A stretch of 64,000 nucleotides of DNA from Scatophagus argus (lineage: Eukaryota; Chordata; Actinopteri; Scatophagidae), in contig NC_058494.1 in assembly GCF_020382885.2 (NCBI RefSeq), positions 12,728,001 to 12,792,000 on the forward strand, read 5' to 3'. The first letter of the stretch is position 1; every line of letters begins with the position of its first letter. Below the pieces are notes generated by a model. It searched no databases. It had not been told where the DNA came from and saw only the letters and a list, made by a program, of their open reading frames with translations. Below are positions 1-13,270 of this stretch, piece after piece. The position numbers and the translations under genes were made by a program.

Positions 1-2124
1 AAATGGGAGTTAGCTTGGGATTTATTGCCCCAAGACTGATGTATATAAGGACTAGTGTTGTTGGTGACAGTTGTGGGTCATTTTCTGTAGACCTCTGATT
101 GTTTACTTAATGTCTCTATGCATTCTTGAAATTATTTTTGAATCTTGCACGCACAAGTTTCAGGAAACTTTATCCCTCCCCTGCACCATGACCGTAGTAT
201 ACCAGATCAGAGAGCATCAATGACTCAAACATTTTCACTGATGCCAGCACTGACTTAATTTTAATTCTGTCTTGATATCCTCCTCTGACTTTATGTTGCA
301 CATTCAGTGATGATCCAGACTCCTGAGAGGCTGCTTTATATAACATCTGCTCAATTCATCCCCTGCGCTTCAACATAAAAAAAAAAAAATCCATATTTGT
401 TGAACTAAATTAACTAAAGGAGCCTTTAAAGAGATCAACACATGAATAAACCAGCAGTAAGCATTACCGCTGCTTTCACGGCTACAGTGAGAGGATGCGA
501 TATCTTGAAGGTTGTAGCTGGAGAAGTAGAAATGCTGAAAAGTATGAATGAGAGTAAAAGTCAATATACGCTCTCATGCTATGCACCAATGCTGATGCCA
601 CGGTTGTTCACAGCAGCCAAAGACCAGCAACAAAGACTGTAATGTGAATGAAAGATGAACCTGCTCATCTGAAGACACCGTCTGCAAAAAGCTTCATAAC
701 AAACAGGATGTGAAGTTGTCTGAGTGTCATAATATGATAGCAAAATATCACAGCTAATGCTGAGGTGCAGAATGCTTGAATACATACTCTACTTATTAGA
801 CTTGCTGGGGTGACAGCTAAGATCCACTTGTCACAGACTAAGCTTGAGTGTTCTCAGAACGTGTCCTCATTTGATCCTTCAGTGAGAGCAGAGATAAGGA
901 TGGCATATTGCACTTCAGTCAGACAGTGCCCAAGGCCTAGCACCCATATGTGATAGTACATATGTGTTATATGTTTCTGCTAGTAGTTTATGTAGAAAGC
1001 TGTATGATAAAGGGGGCCACTGCCTGAAAGCTAGAATAAAAGGACAAAGATGTCCCAACAGTACACAAGTAAACTAAGATGCTGCTGATAATGAACATTG
1101 GAAGGCTTATGTGTTCCTCTGCATAGTACATTTAACCTTTGAGCTTTTGTTCTTGCAAGGACATTTCAGACCTAGCTGCTCCATTCATACAATTCACAGA
1201 TAGCAGCCAGGCATGTTTGTTTAGTTGTGTGTGTGTGTGTGTAATTGCACTCCAAGCTTTGGTTGGCCTGGGAGACCACTCACAATTATAATTCTCACCT
1301 CTCACCTCTCACTAATAATGCTTTTCACAAAATCAACCAAGTGATGCAACAAAGCAAATTTGAAAAATGCAATGGAATTAAGACTGAAAGTCACAATAAT
1401 AACAAGATCAAAATGATGTATTACTGACTACTCATATTTGAACGATTTCATGCCAGTGCGGCATTCATAGAACAATTACAGTTACAATTACAGTTAACAA
1501 CAGTTACACAATTATTGTGTAACATTTTTGTAGCTGTGTGTTAACAAGTGCTATACAAACAAACAGAAAATTTTTCAACTCTTTTTCCATTAGATGACTT
1601 GACTGACTGACTTGGCTTTAAAGTAGTTTTCTATTAGCCCAAAAACACTGGGTTAGAGTTAAGAATAGACCAGGTTTTGATATCAGACTTTGTCACCCCA
1701 CACAGACTTTTATGAAATCTCCCTGAAAATAACTGCTTTGGTTGAAGTGTGAAGTGAAGTGGCTGAAGTGGTCTCTTGCTTGGCAGGTGTCACAGCTGGA
1801 AGCTCTCCTGATGTTTTGGGAAAATATCCTTAGTTAAAATAAGGACAGGGGAATCACTGTGGGTATTTCATGATATGTATGTATGTATGTGAAAAATAAC
1901 ATTGACTCGCAGAAGAGAAACAAACAGCACTGATACATGCCCTGTGACGATGTTTGAAATCTTTATGAGTGAACAATCTTTTCAATCAAGATCTGAGATG
2001 GAGGCAGCTGTTTCAGTAGTTAGATCAACAATGACATGTGCTCCTTCCAAAACTCTTAAGTCACATTACAAATTCAATGTCGAAACATGATGCAGGAATC
2101 TGTTTGCGTTGGCTCTGATTCTCT
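1..2124. other. Spacer or intron, no gene seen
   Basis: AT-rich sequence. Open frames are short (under 70 codons) and lack splice-site context or family resemblance. It contains a (GT)n run at about 1225-1242 and a short GTAT repeat near 1876-1890. I see no exon, RNA gene or promoter that I can defend. Confidence 0.6.
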
Positions 2125-2470
2125 GGTGCAGCCGTGGCCTAGAGGTTGGCGAAGCGGCTTGTGATCGGAGGGTCACTGGTTCGATTCCCCCACCGGATGG
2201 GCAGGAAAAATTTGGTGGAGTGATTAATGTGAAAAAAATGCCCCCCCCCCCCCCCCCCCCCCCCTCATTAGCCGGATGATGAGCAAGGCACTTAACCCCT
2301 CAATATGCTTCCCGGGCGCTTGATGCTGCCCACTGCTCCTGTGTGTGTTTCACTGCATGTAATTTGCATGTGTGTGTTCAACTAAGGATGGGTCAAATGC
2401 AGAAGACGAATTCAGTGTGTGTATGTAAAAATATATATTCTGCCAATAAAGTTGATTCTTCTTCTTTCTG
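2125..2470 (+). mobile_element. tRNA-derived SINE, V-SINE type, copy 1
   Basis: The head resembles a tRNA: an A-box-like stretch near 2136-2150 and a clear RNA polymerase III B box, GGTTCGATTCC, at about 2178-2188. The body carries the conserved fish V-SINE segment, recognisable by 'gagcaaggcac', 'taacccct' and 'cccgggcgctt' near 2280-2325, then 'gggtcaaatgcaga' near 2390. The tail ends in 'aataaagttgattcttcttc', as LINE-mobilised SINEs do. A run of 24 C residues (2241-2264) interrupts the head-body junction and is probably length-variable. The orientation is plus. This is a non-autonomous retroposon, not a functional tRNA gene, because the tRNA fold is not maintained. Confidence 0.8.
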
Positions 2471-5400
2471 GTCCTTAGTCACATCATCAAAGAAAAACTG
2501 GTCCATTTCTCTGATGAAAGTTCAAATAGAGTAGCAATACTGAGAAACTGTCTAGATATTGTTGTGCTCACTGTTCTTCAAACCAATTATCAGTCTTAAA
2601 ATTGGCTGTATCTCCTCTACTTGGAGTGGATATTGGTATTTCCAGGACACCATCTATGAATATCTTATCGAACCATTCTATGGTAATGCAGGATCAATAT
2701 CTCATCTATCTTTCTGAGTAATTGCATCTGAGCATCTACAAACCAAGCAAACAAATGGTGAGTCTCTGACCATATATATTGATTAAAGAACCAAGTTTGA
2801 GGAGTCTGTCAATCCAATAACAGACTGAGCCAGACTTAAATCAAGCGCTTTTGAATCACATGTGGATCAATTCGGCTACATCTACCTTACTCGTTACATA
2901 ACACACCATCTCTTGAAGATTGCAATCCCCTTGAGGTTTCGCATGAATAGGATGCTGATTAGCTCATGTCAAAAAGTCATCTCTGTCTTTTCCCCATGTG
3001 TATTACCTTCCCATTTATCTCAGGCCCAGGAAGAAAGGAAAAAATTCACTGTAATTTGTGCTCATTCTCAGTTTTCCTTCCAATTTACAGGTCTCACTGC
3101 CCACCATCCATTCTCCATATCGGTGGACGGTATCTGGCTGACATGGCTCAGAGAATAAGGCTCAGATGGTTCTCATTACACTTAGACACCAGCACCTTTA
3201 CAATACGTTCCACTGCTTCAGTCTCCTGCCACTGTTGGTGTGTCTATATAGTTATGTAAGCTTGGATTTATGTAACACCTGGCAACCCTGACCACCAAGC
3301 ACTGAGAATCTTCACTTATTCCAGTAATTGCTTGAAAGCTAGGGGAGTATACATGGCTTTTTGGTATTTGCAAGGAGACTGCACTATCTATTAGACCTGA
3401 GTGCTGTATGCTTGTGTTTTTCAAGTACACCAGGTGACTCTGAAGTGACTGAGGGCGTAGGAGGAAAGAGAGGTGGAGCTGTTTGGCGACAGGGTCTAAT
3501 GCGGTTTCCAATTATGGTGAAAAATGGGACCAAAAAAAGTGGTCCCCTTTGAAGAGTAAGAAACCTTAAATGGAGGTGGTTTACTCTTCAAAGGGGATCA
3601 TCGTCCAAAGATGACAGAACCAATTTAAAGGTCAGTCTGAAATGATTATGCTTTATTTCACAGTATGGAATAGATTTCTTGGGAGCTACTGTGATCATAC
3701 TGTATTTTCCGCTTTCATCTGGTGGATGACTCATTTTCTGTGTGCAACTTCAAAAGCTAGTATTGGAGATGAATTTATGAAAGTCAGATTCAGCAATTGT
3801 GATTTTCTCCCATCTCATCTCATTTTTCATTTCCCACATTATCATCCCATGTTCTGATCTGAACATTTCATTTCTGCAAATGAAAAATGCCTAATTAGTG
3901 AAAGATCATGGTTATGATACGAGAAAAATCACATGCCATCCGTGTGGATCTTTCACAGGTGGTCTTAACACCTGTAGTGAAATCACTCTTGTTCAGGATT
4001 ATGTGTTGATATATGACATGTGTGAATCTGATCCAATACCAAAAGAAGTGTTTTAAACTAGTACTAGTAAACGTAATTAGTTGCAGTGCAATTAGTTGAA
4101 TTGCTTCCTGATTTCCACAATGTTCACAAGTCCCATTACAGATGCGGAAGCCAGCAAATGTGTTAATTACATGCTGAAGTAAATAGCGATGCCGAACACG
4201 ATCATACACATCACAAATCACATCCTCAGAGAAGCCTTCTTTGTGTTATGGAAAAGTCAACAGGAATCCATCGGATGCAAAAGACACGAGAGCAAAGACA
4301 GCAGGTCAGACAAAATGTTCTTTGCAAACAAATACACAAGGCAAACACACAGTGCGCGCCCACACTCACGCATGGTATGATCAAGCATACAAGCAGACAG
4401 ACAGTCACTAAATTGCACAGACGCCCACGGCATAAAAACACCCAGACAAACCAACACATATTTAACACTTCCACCGGACGTTATGTTTCTGTTGACATTG
4501 CTGTAGCAGGAGGAAATGTGCATCTGTGTTTCACGATCAGCAAACATCAAAGTCTGATTTCATTCATATGTCCTATTTTTACACAATACAACAGACAAAT
4601 AATAGACCTCATATTTATTTTATTTCTGCATAGATCTCACCTACACGCACAGAAAATGCAAATGCACACCTGCACCCATTTACACACATATCTGTCTACT
4701 AGACAGACAGACAAGTATTGATTTATAGCAGTCAGCTTGTTTTATGTATCATATCTGTCACAGGATATCCTTGCACAACATCATCTGATACATTTCATTT
4801 TTCTTGTTGGTTTTGGCAACACTGTGTAGTGCTGCAGTATTGTGTGAAAATGTCTGTCCAAAAAACAGAAATGTGAGAAGGAGAGCAAATGTGCGGACAC
4901 GAGAAACAACACAACAACAATAATAAATAATTTTACGAAAAAAATATATATGTGCATATTTTATAGCCATCACCAGTTACAGATGGACGCTAGCACTGTG
5001 GAAGGCTGCCATGTTTAGAGGTCACCCAAAGCTCTATGAGTTGTAAGCATTTGAAGTCCAAGCATTTAATTTCCAGCAATGACTGATGTGCCTGTGTTTG
5101 TTGTGCATTTGACAAATAAAGCAGTTGTTACAAAATGTTACAAAAATTGTGTACATAAATAATGTAAAACTGATTTTCAGAATTACTGTCAAAATTATCA
5201 ACAACACTTCACCTGAAACAAGGACTCCACAGTTTAGTGTTAGCAATGGAATTGAAAAAAATCTGCATTATCATTTTGTCTGACAGTCTAACTAGATATC
5301 TGCATGCTGATAACATATAACTTTAAAGGTCAGCAACATATCGGATTTTATTATAAAGTCATGTCAGGACTGTCCCTTTGCTCTTTTCCTCCACAGGATG

Positions 5401-8223
5401 CACAGGCCATTGACAAAAGCCCTCACCTTCCTCACATTTTGGCAGGTCTTCATATTCAGGTCTTTAGATATTTCTTCTTTCTCTTCTCTACCTTTTCCTA
5501 TGACAGCTTCTTTTCCTTATTCCTTGATGGATCCATTTAAGGGTTTGTTAGGGGATATCTGTGGCCGGTTTTCTGAAGGTGTCCAATCAAACGTCACTTT
5601 CAAACTTGTGATTCAGTGGGATTCTAGAGACCAAAAACTATTTACTTTAGCTACACTGGAAAAAAATAATGCCCTTCTTTTGGAGCGTCATTTTGGCCCC
5701 ATTGCTCGGTTTGCATTGACGTATTGTACCGTTTCAAGGATTATAGGAAAACAAAAAAGATGCAGATTCATTGATCTTGTGAATTGAATTTTGTGTGACT
5801 GAGTTATAGTTAAAGATCTGCAGACACTTGGGCAGAGAAAAACAGCCCAGTGTCAGTATAACCTTTCTGAACAACACAAACACAACGCATCTAAAGTAAA
5901 TGCCCAGCTAGAGACTGTGCAGCAGCAGGGTAAATGAGGCTGAAGAGGAGTACAGAGGTCCATCTAGGTTATTCTGACCTCTCTCCAAAGAGAAATTTCT
6001 GAGCCACAATCAATCAGGCCCATGTCTCTTTGGAGAAGCTCTGCAGAGCTTTCCAGATGGATTAAGACTTCGGAACTGTAGGTCATCGTCTCACACACAT
6101 GCATGGAGGCACACACACACAACCTGTGAGTGGATGCTGCTGTCAAAAACCAAAAGGCTCAGTCCAAATTCACAAGAGGATTTCTGTTTGTTTAACATTT
6201 GATATGTTTGATTGATGTTTAAAGACAGACCGATAGCGGAAGAGGATGAATGAGTGTTTAAGGTGGTGTTTTCACTTTTTATTTAGGTTTCTCCATCTCT
6301 CACACTTCAACACTCTCACACACTTTCCTTAAAGAGTCCATATTTTAATATTATTTTAATGACTTTTGCTAAAGACGTGTATAGTATGCCTCCCAGCACA
6401 AAAAAATGTGCACGACAGCTGGACACAGTTGAAAAGGGCGAGAGAGCCAACTGGTTTCTATGCTGTGACTTAACTGCAAAGCATAGATGTCACTCACACA
6501 TGTCACAACAAATATATTGTTAATAAACTGTAGAGGCAACGTGTCAGAGGCAGTAACATCACACAGTGTACACAACAAACAAACACTGATTGATTTTTAT
6601 ACTGATCTGTTTCTTCATGTGATGTTAACTGTCATGGCTGCATAGCGGATATCCTAGAGCAAAGAGGGGCAGACAGAGACAGAGAATCAGATTTACTTTG
6701 ATGCAATAACCTCTCTGACTGCCAAACTCTTTGAAATGGCAAGTTCCAAAAACTAAATAAAACAAATTAACAAGCAAAAATTACACCTTGTGAGTCCATG
6801 TGAATTTTGTTTACAGGAACACCTGTGCACACAAACCTGGATGAAAGATACAAACAAAGAGTGTGAGGGAGAGAGACGGCAAGAAAGGTGAAAGATGACA
6901 AAAAATAAATCAAAAAGATATGCTGAACAACCACAGATGTGCACACTCCATTAAAAAAAAAACTGAAGGTGTGTAGCTGATGTTTGGAGCGTCCATCTAG
7001 CTTTGTAACAGCTGGAAGAGGTTGGGGCTTACTGAGAGTTTCATCATCAAAATATTATAGTGGAAAACTACGTGATCAAATTGGCTTTCCTTTGAGTCCG
7101 CAGACCCGGGTCTTGGTATTTACTTCAGATCCTTTCATAAATGTTATCATGATTGACAGCAGTTTGTTGAGCATTCAATCCAGTGTGTTGAAAAAGAGGT
7201 GTGACCTTCAAGACTGATACGTTTATTCAAACATAAACTGTAACACAGAAAAGCCTTGCAATTCTAGCTGATCAACCATGCAGATAATTGTGCCAGCATA
7301 CAAGAGAGGATGACTTTGTTTGTCCAAGTGTCACAGCTTCTGTGAAACCAGCAGCTCCCAGAGAAAATGTGAGAGGTGTGTGATAAGCATTAAAATGCGC
7401 TCATGCTGTGTTCCTTATCTATGTGGATGTCCTTTTCCCTTGGCATGTGTGACCCTCACATGATATCTCCCATGAATGCTAGTTTGAATCACTGATCAGA
7501 GTTAACTTTAATGTTCATACCTTCATCTGTAACACATATCAAATGTCACGCAATGCTTTTCACTGAAGGAGAAACAGGTCATTTGTTGGAAACTGCATGA
7601 TTAGTAGTCAAGAATTCACTCCTGTGCTGTAGTTGAATTATTAGTAATGCCAGTCATGCCTGCATGTGTGCATGTGTGCCACTGTGAAAGTGCATTTTAC
7701 ATGCAGACTGTTCTTTCAAAACAGGAGATGATTACCTTTACCGAAGACTGTGAAAGCATGCTGTGCACACAGTTGCACACAGCAGCGAGATGCATATCAA
7801 CATACATTTGCATTTTGAGTTCAGTGGGTGAGTTTGAAGGCAGCGTCCATTTACTGATTCTACATTATCTTAAAATGAGCCTCCAAAGCACTACTTCTCT
7901 GTCTACTGCATCATATATGCCCACATTAGCAATTCCAAAGTGGGTACTTCAAATGTACTGTACTGTATTTTCACCAGATCAAGGATGCGTCAGGCATTTC
8001 ATTTCAGTTACACAACAATCCCCTGGATATTCTTTACATTAACACAGCAGATCGTCCTAGTGCATGGTTAAATCGATAAGTCATACGGTAACAGTGGGCG
8101 TAGAGATTGTTGTTGTGGTTGTATAAAGGTGGTACTGTAAACGTTTTATTTGTGTGTGCAGGTTCATGCAAACGTGTGTGTATTCTATACCTCTGAGCAA
8201 TTTGTGTGTTTTTCTCATTGAAG
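2471..8223. other. Spacer or intron, no confident gene
   Basis: No recognisable gene. A good acceptor-like tract ending in CAG lies near 5395, followed by open frames in two phases, but the matching donor is weak and the phase does not join to the exon at 8224. If that exon belongs to a longer gene, its upstream exons should lie here or off the left edge. I could not identify them. Confidence 0.5.
3543..3597. repeat. Perfect 17-bp inverted repeat (hairpin)
   Basis: The arm at 3543-3559 (tcccctttgaagagtaa) is exactly the reverse complement of 3581-3597, with a 21-nt spacer. Transcribed from either strand it would fold into a stable stem-loop. It could be a decayed MITE core or a chance hairpin. 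The stem is shorter than a usual pre-miRNA. Confidence 0.7.
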
Positions 8224-8340
8224 ACTGTCAGTGGGCTGGAGTCGTGAGAACCTCATCAAGGCCACTATGCTTTTCTACAGTGGGGCGATCATGAAAAAGA
8301 ACAAAGCTGTGTTTGATGTCCAGCCTGAAAGTTCCTACCT
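8224..8340 (+). CDS. Internal coding exon of an unrecognised gene
   Basis: A T-rich tract ending in 'ttgaag' precedes an open stretch that ends in a consensus donor, CT|GTGAGT, at 8341. In the open frame it encodes about 38 residues, starting LSVGWSRENLIK and ending VFDVQPESSYL, with many G/C third positions. Both features are typical of real coding sequence and unlike the flanks. The start is uncertain because a second acceptor, 'gtcag', at 8231 would shorten it by 8 nt in the same frame. The exon ends after two bases of a codon. Two continuations fit this phase: a terminal exon at 8473, or an exon at 22367. I do not recognise the protein family. Confidence 0.5.
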
Positions 8341-8472
8341 GTGAGTCAGATGGACAGTCGGTCATTTAGTTTCTATTCCTCTCCTGTACACAGACACGCA
8401 TTTTGTCTTCACTGTTAAAAGTACTCCTGAGCTGTTGATATGGCATCATATAACACTGTTTTTCCCTTTTAG

Positions 8473-8563
8473 GTTGATCTTTGCAGTGGTAAAATTATTT
8501 CCACAGAGAGAAATACAGACCAAACTCAAGCAACACTTAAAAAGACAAACATGTGAACATTAA
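8473..8563 (+). CDS. Candidate short terminal exon of the 8.2-kb gene
   Basis: A strong acceptor (tttcccttttag) ends at 8472, only 132 nt after the GTGAGT donor of the preceding exon. Joining the exons completes the split codon and adds about 30 residues (starting LLIFAVVKLFPQ, ending KRQTCEH) before TAA at 8561-8563. An AATAAA follows 25 nt later. The exon is AT-rich and less coding-like than its partner, so it may be an alternative intronic polyadenylation end rather than the main C terminus. Confidence 0.4.
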
Positions 8564-8587
8564 AGTCAAAAAGTCCACAATACCTTA

Positions 8588-8593
8588 AATAAA
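8588..8593 (+). promoter_or_regulatory. Polyadenylation signal AATAAA
   Basis: A consensus AATAAA lies 24 nt after the TAA of the candidate terminal exon at 8473-8563. Position and orientation fit a 3' end, but the hexamer is common in AT-rich DNA. Confidence 0.4.
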
Positions 8594-8599
8594 TGTTTG

Positions 8600-11500
8600 A
8601 AGAATTCACCAGTTTGCTCTTTACATGCACTGCAGTATATTAACCTGTGCATAAATACAGCATTCAGATACATCTAGTACAGCTCTACGAACATTAGGCG
8701 GAAACTGGAATTTGTAGAAAGTAATAAGTTGAGTAAGAATTTCTCCTTATTAACAACTTTTTGGAGAACTTTTTCTGACTGTCACACATTATGAGTTGGG
8801 TAACTCTAATAATGCTTAATCTTAACAAACCACATCAAACCATTTACTAATTTAGAGTTTGCTGTGATAGTTTCTCATGTGCCTACTGGCTGCACAAATT
8901 TCATTCTTACAGCAATTTCAATGTAAGTAATATGAGACAAAATCCGCAGTTCTTGTCCTGACATGGACAAAATACCCTTTGATTTTAATATTTTTTCCAA
9001 GTTAAACCAATTATCGAAAACATATATTAAGTTTTGTATTGTAACAGCTCCTGAATGTGGAAAGTCCTTGAAATAAGACTACATTAAGATGTCCATTCAT
9101 GCCCATTCAAAGAAAGTTCTGAATTGAAAAACACTGAAAAATGAAACAAAAAGATTTTCCGTGATTGAATACACACGATGGTGGGAAATCTCCCTCTCTA
9201 GGGACAGCTACAAAGAAATGCAAAAGGGTCTGTATGTGAATGAGCAGGAACTCCTCTAGAAATGCCATGGAAACCAGTGGCTGCTCTGTGGGGCTAATTA
9301 TCTGTCTCACTACAAAGATGGAGACGAAGGGTGGTGGGGGCTGGTTACAACAAGAGGTGGGGTGAAAATGTAGAGGGAAGAAAAAAATAAAGATAGAAAA
9401 AAGTTAAGAGAAAGGGGAGTGAGGGAGTGTGATGTGATCAATATTCTTTCAGTAAGACACGGCACACTATCAGATGTGGAGGCTATAATGAGTTTTTTAC
9501 AGGGGAGAAATGATTCATCTCTGTGTCATGCTGTATGGAGAATCAGTGGGTGCAGCTGTAGGAGAGATAGCCTTATCATTTATGGAAAAAGATTTATTCA
9601 TGAGGTAGAAGTTGGACTATTGATTAGGGAACCTGCAGTGCAGTACACTGCTGTTATGTGCTTGGAAAAAAAAAACAAAAAACATTGCAATATGATAATA
9701 ATAGCACTTTCTTTACTATAGATTTTCTGCCCTCTTTTATCACTATACCTCTAGTACTCCATATTGCTTCATAAAACTAATTTAATGTTGAGCTTCTTTG
9801 CATTATCATATTAACTTTGAATTAAATGACTTTGCATGATGAAAGAGATCACTTGCAGCGACCAATCATTTTCCACTGATCTGGCACATAGCTTTTTAGT
9901 TTTTTGGGAAGGTGTCTACGGTTGTCAGCTGTTGTCTCAATGTACCACTTACAACTTTGTGATTTGGGAATGTCCAGGCTAAAGTTGGCAGTCATAAGAG
10001 ATGAGTGGTTTAAGATCAGATATTCAGGGCTCACAGTGCTACAGTGGGTCTGCTGTCATGGCCCATTAAATGCACTAGCAAGCTACATAATGCGTTGTTA
10101 TAAATACATACCTAAAGCATCACAATCTCTCCTTTATGCTTGACTTTTTTGATGTATGGAAATTCTAGCATTATGACCAAGAATGTTGGTTACATATCAT
10201 AACCCCAGGTTCTATAACTATAGGCACAACCCTCTAAGAGCTGGCACCATTCTCTGACCAACTTTGGCCCAGAGCTCTTCTCTACACTTTCATATCCAAT
10301 ATTCTGACATAGATTGCAACGAAGACCCATCTTGCACAGTTTGATGTTTAATGCAAGCTGTGTGTATGTACAGTTAGGTTTTAGCCATAATTTGTCTTGT
10401 CAGCTTGTTTGGGAGTTGTAGTATGGCCCAAACTATCCTTGAGGTGGTCTTAAAATTGTTAATGGTGAACTAAGAGACACTGTGATCATCAAGAGCAGCT
10501 TTAATCTGCCTGGATTGGTCATTTGCATCTGGAAGCCTTGTTCGCACTGACATAACAAATGACATTAATTTAATACTATATTCTCACACAATATCATCAT
10601 CCTCTTGTGAATTTCATTCACTGTTATTTATCCATGAGATGAAATTTCACATTTCCAGGGCAAACCTGTAGAAAGCAATTTAAAGTTAATTAATGCAGCA
10701 GGTTTAGTTAGCTCCCCCTCCTCACAAGAATGACCTCAATTTCCAACAAAGACCCCCATTTCTATTCCACTCAGAAACAGGAAAAGGCAATTCCAAAGCC
10801 AGCATCTCACCAGCTGGAGTAAATGGTTCATCTTAAAGAGACTGAGTGTCATTTATATCCTGTGAAATGTCACACACACTTGATTGCTTCTTTTTGCCTT
10901 TGGGGCCAATTAAGGAAAATTTCACTTGCACTGTAATATGGTGTAGCCTTTACCCAGTCACAGAAGTAGAGAAGCTTTTCATCACATAGTTCAGATGACA
11001 GAGTTAAAATTGCATGGTGTAATTCAACTCTTTGTTTTGGCAAGAACCTCTGTTTTTTGGTATGTGGGAGCACCCATATACCCAGATAGATGACTGAATA
11101 CCAGAACACTTCAATAGAGTGTAATAACCTTAGAGATGGTGTACGAAGGGCAGGATAGAGCTGTCAACTGCTGCCTACCTCCCCATCTTTTGCAAGTGTT
11201 CAGTGTGTTATGCATGAGATGGATGGAGCCTCAATGTGTATGATGATAGAGGGGAAGACACAGTGATTACAAAATGGGGAAAGGCAGAAGGAGAAATGAG
11301 AAGACGAGGTGGGGGCAGAGTGAAGGAGAAAGCAAAAATCAGGATTAAGGTGGACAAGGTGTGTGCTGGTACATGTGATAACACTGTGTGTGTATAAGAG
11401 AGCTGGATTTCTTCAGATTTTTAGTATCCTCTACCTTGTGCAGACAGCAGCACACTGGTTGTTCAGTCTGTGGGGGTTTCACAATATCAGTGGGTCGGTA

Positions 11501-13270
11501 ATCTTTCATTGATCAAGGTGTAAAGAGGCCCTGCAGAGCAGCTCGTTGTCAAGGACAACATAACACTCTGCCATTAAAGCTGATGGCAAACTCACTGTTG
11601 TAAAAGTGTTGAAAGAGGCAAAGCATTTATGGGATTTACCTCCATCTGCTGTGTTTCAATATGACATTTTGTTGTCTGCTTCAACACTTTGAGTGCTGCT
11701 GTGCATATAAACATATGCTGTCTTAACAACAATGCTGAGCTTCACAGGTGTTCTCTTCACCTAAAACCTGAACCTGGATTATGGGCATTTAGAAGAGTCA
11801 TTATTTTTTTATAATAGGTGTTATTCAAGACTGAATTAGTACCATTTTCCAACACAGGGCTAAAACTTGATTATATACATATACATATACATATGTATAT
11901 GTATATACATATACTTGATCATAATACATCACAAAAATTAATTTCTTACATCTATAGACACCATCAAAAAGGATGCCATATTTTTGCAATATGCCCTTCG
12001 AAGTGCTCCTAAAAAGTAAGTTTAAAAGATCAAAAATCTTTTGAAAAAAAAAGAGTTCCATTCCATTTCTTTTAGTGCCAGATTGCTCATGAAAGCTTTA
12101 TGCATCCCAGTATAACGACTTACAAATGATACAGTAAATTGTTCATGACACAAACACAAAAAAAATGCTGCTCTGTTCAGCTCTGACAGTTTAACACAAC
12201 AATCCAAACTGAATCTCCAAAAGACAGAAAAACAACAAAACAAAGCAAACAAACAAAAACCAAAACATAGCTTTAGCAATTTTGTATCCCATAAAAGTTC
12301 AAAATATGCATTTATACATAAGCCAAAGGGATATGCATAATGCAATGTGGCATTTGAGTAGATAAAGTTAAAATGGAACAATAAAGCTTTGAATACAGAT
12401 CAAACCTTAGTTCAAGGTAAAACAATAATAATAATAATAAGAAGAAGAAGAAGATTATCTCTTATCTGTGTGATTTGCTTTTTAAGTATTTATCAGCTGC
12501 AGAGCAAAGTCTGTTATTTGTCAAAGCATACTGGAGTAGTAAACACAAAAGGGCTTCCAGTCAGTATCAAGTTCTTATGAGAATTCATTGTCAAGATTTC
12601 TAGCCTCTACACTCCCATGCATAAACTGATGGAAGGGCTTTAGAGTTAGCTTTGTCAAATCTGGATAGGAGTGGATTGTATGAATCAAGAAACACTGTCT
12701 CACAGCCATTCCTCTCCAAAGATGTTATGTGGCCAGGGTCAGCCAGCAGCTTTAGGCAAAACATGAGCCAAAAACACGAAAAGGAACAAACCCTGAAGAG
12801 GCTGTGGAAATTAGCAATTTACTGACCCATCCAAAATTCCCAACCTCGCATTTCACTAATGAAATGTTTGCAGAGTGTATACACTGATAATAATAGGCAG
12901 TGTTCTCCCCCAGACAGTAATGTTCCCTCTGGCTGATTATCAGCTGTGTGCTTCATACATCAAAGCACTTAATCACAAATAGTTTTTAACGGACCGTTAC
13001 AACATTCTTGAACTCTGTGGCTAACAATGACCCCCTGGACAAAGATTTAAATTGCATTTCAAAGCTCCCATCGGGCATCTATTACAGATAGATTTTTTAA
13101 AGACATGTTTAAACTAAGGATAGGAGGTCAGTTGTGTCAGTTCCCATGCATCAGCAGCTGGTTCATTTGCGCTGCTGGCACCGCCCAGCTTTCTACCTGG
13201 CATCCTTTGTTGGATATCTGCCATTGTGAGGGTTACTGGGTCTTATACGCGGAGGTTGCAAGAGGTTGCA
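8600..13270. other. Spacer or intron, no gene seen
   Basis: AT-rich sequence with short chance open frames. Near 10185-10260 there is a self-complementary 'ggttacatatcataacc' followed by 'ccaggttctata', which resembles the end of a dispersed fish repeat, but I cannot name it. A mixed (AAT)n/(AAG)n run sits at 12424-12455. Confidence 0.5.
11879..11906. repeat. Perfect 28-bp AT-rich palindrome
   Basis: Alternating TATACA/TGTATA units are symmetrical about CATATG, giving a perfect palindrome centred between 11892 and 11893. It probably arose from microsatellite growth and could extrude a cruciform. Confidence 0.8.

Noticed and set aside
2125..2200. Possible tRNA gene
   Set aside because: A B box is present, but the cloverleaf does not form and a V-SINE body follows, so it is the head of a SINE.
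4248..4721. 157-codon plus-strand frame
   Set aside because: Composition is His/Thr/Gln-rich from CA-repeat-like DNA, with open frames also on the other strand. No homology.
5398..5787. 129-codon frame after a strong acceptor-like tract
   Set aside because: The part with a possible SRDQKLFTL resemblance to PI3-kinase adaptor PIK3R6 is too short, and no other piece of that protein is nearby. Phase does not join to 8224.
7647..8042. 131-codon plus-strand frame
   Set aside because: Chance open frame: no splice context, low-complexity start, no recognisable domain.
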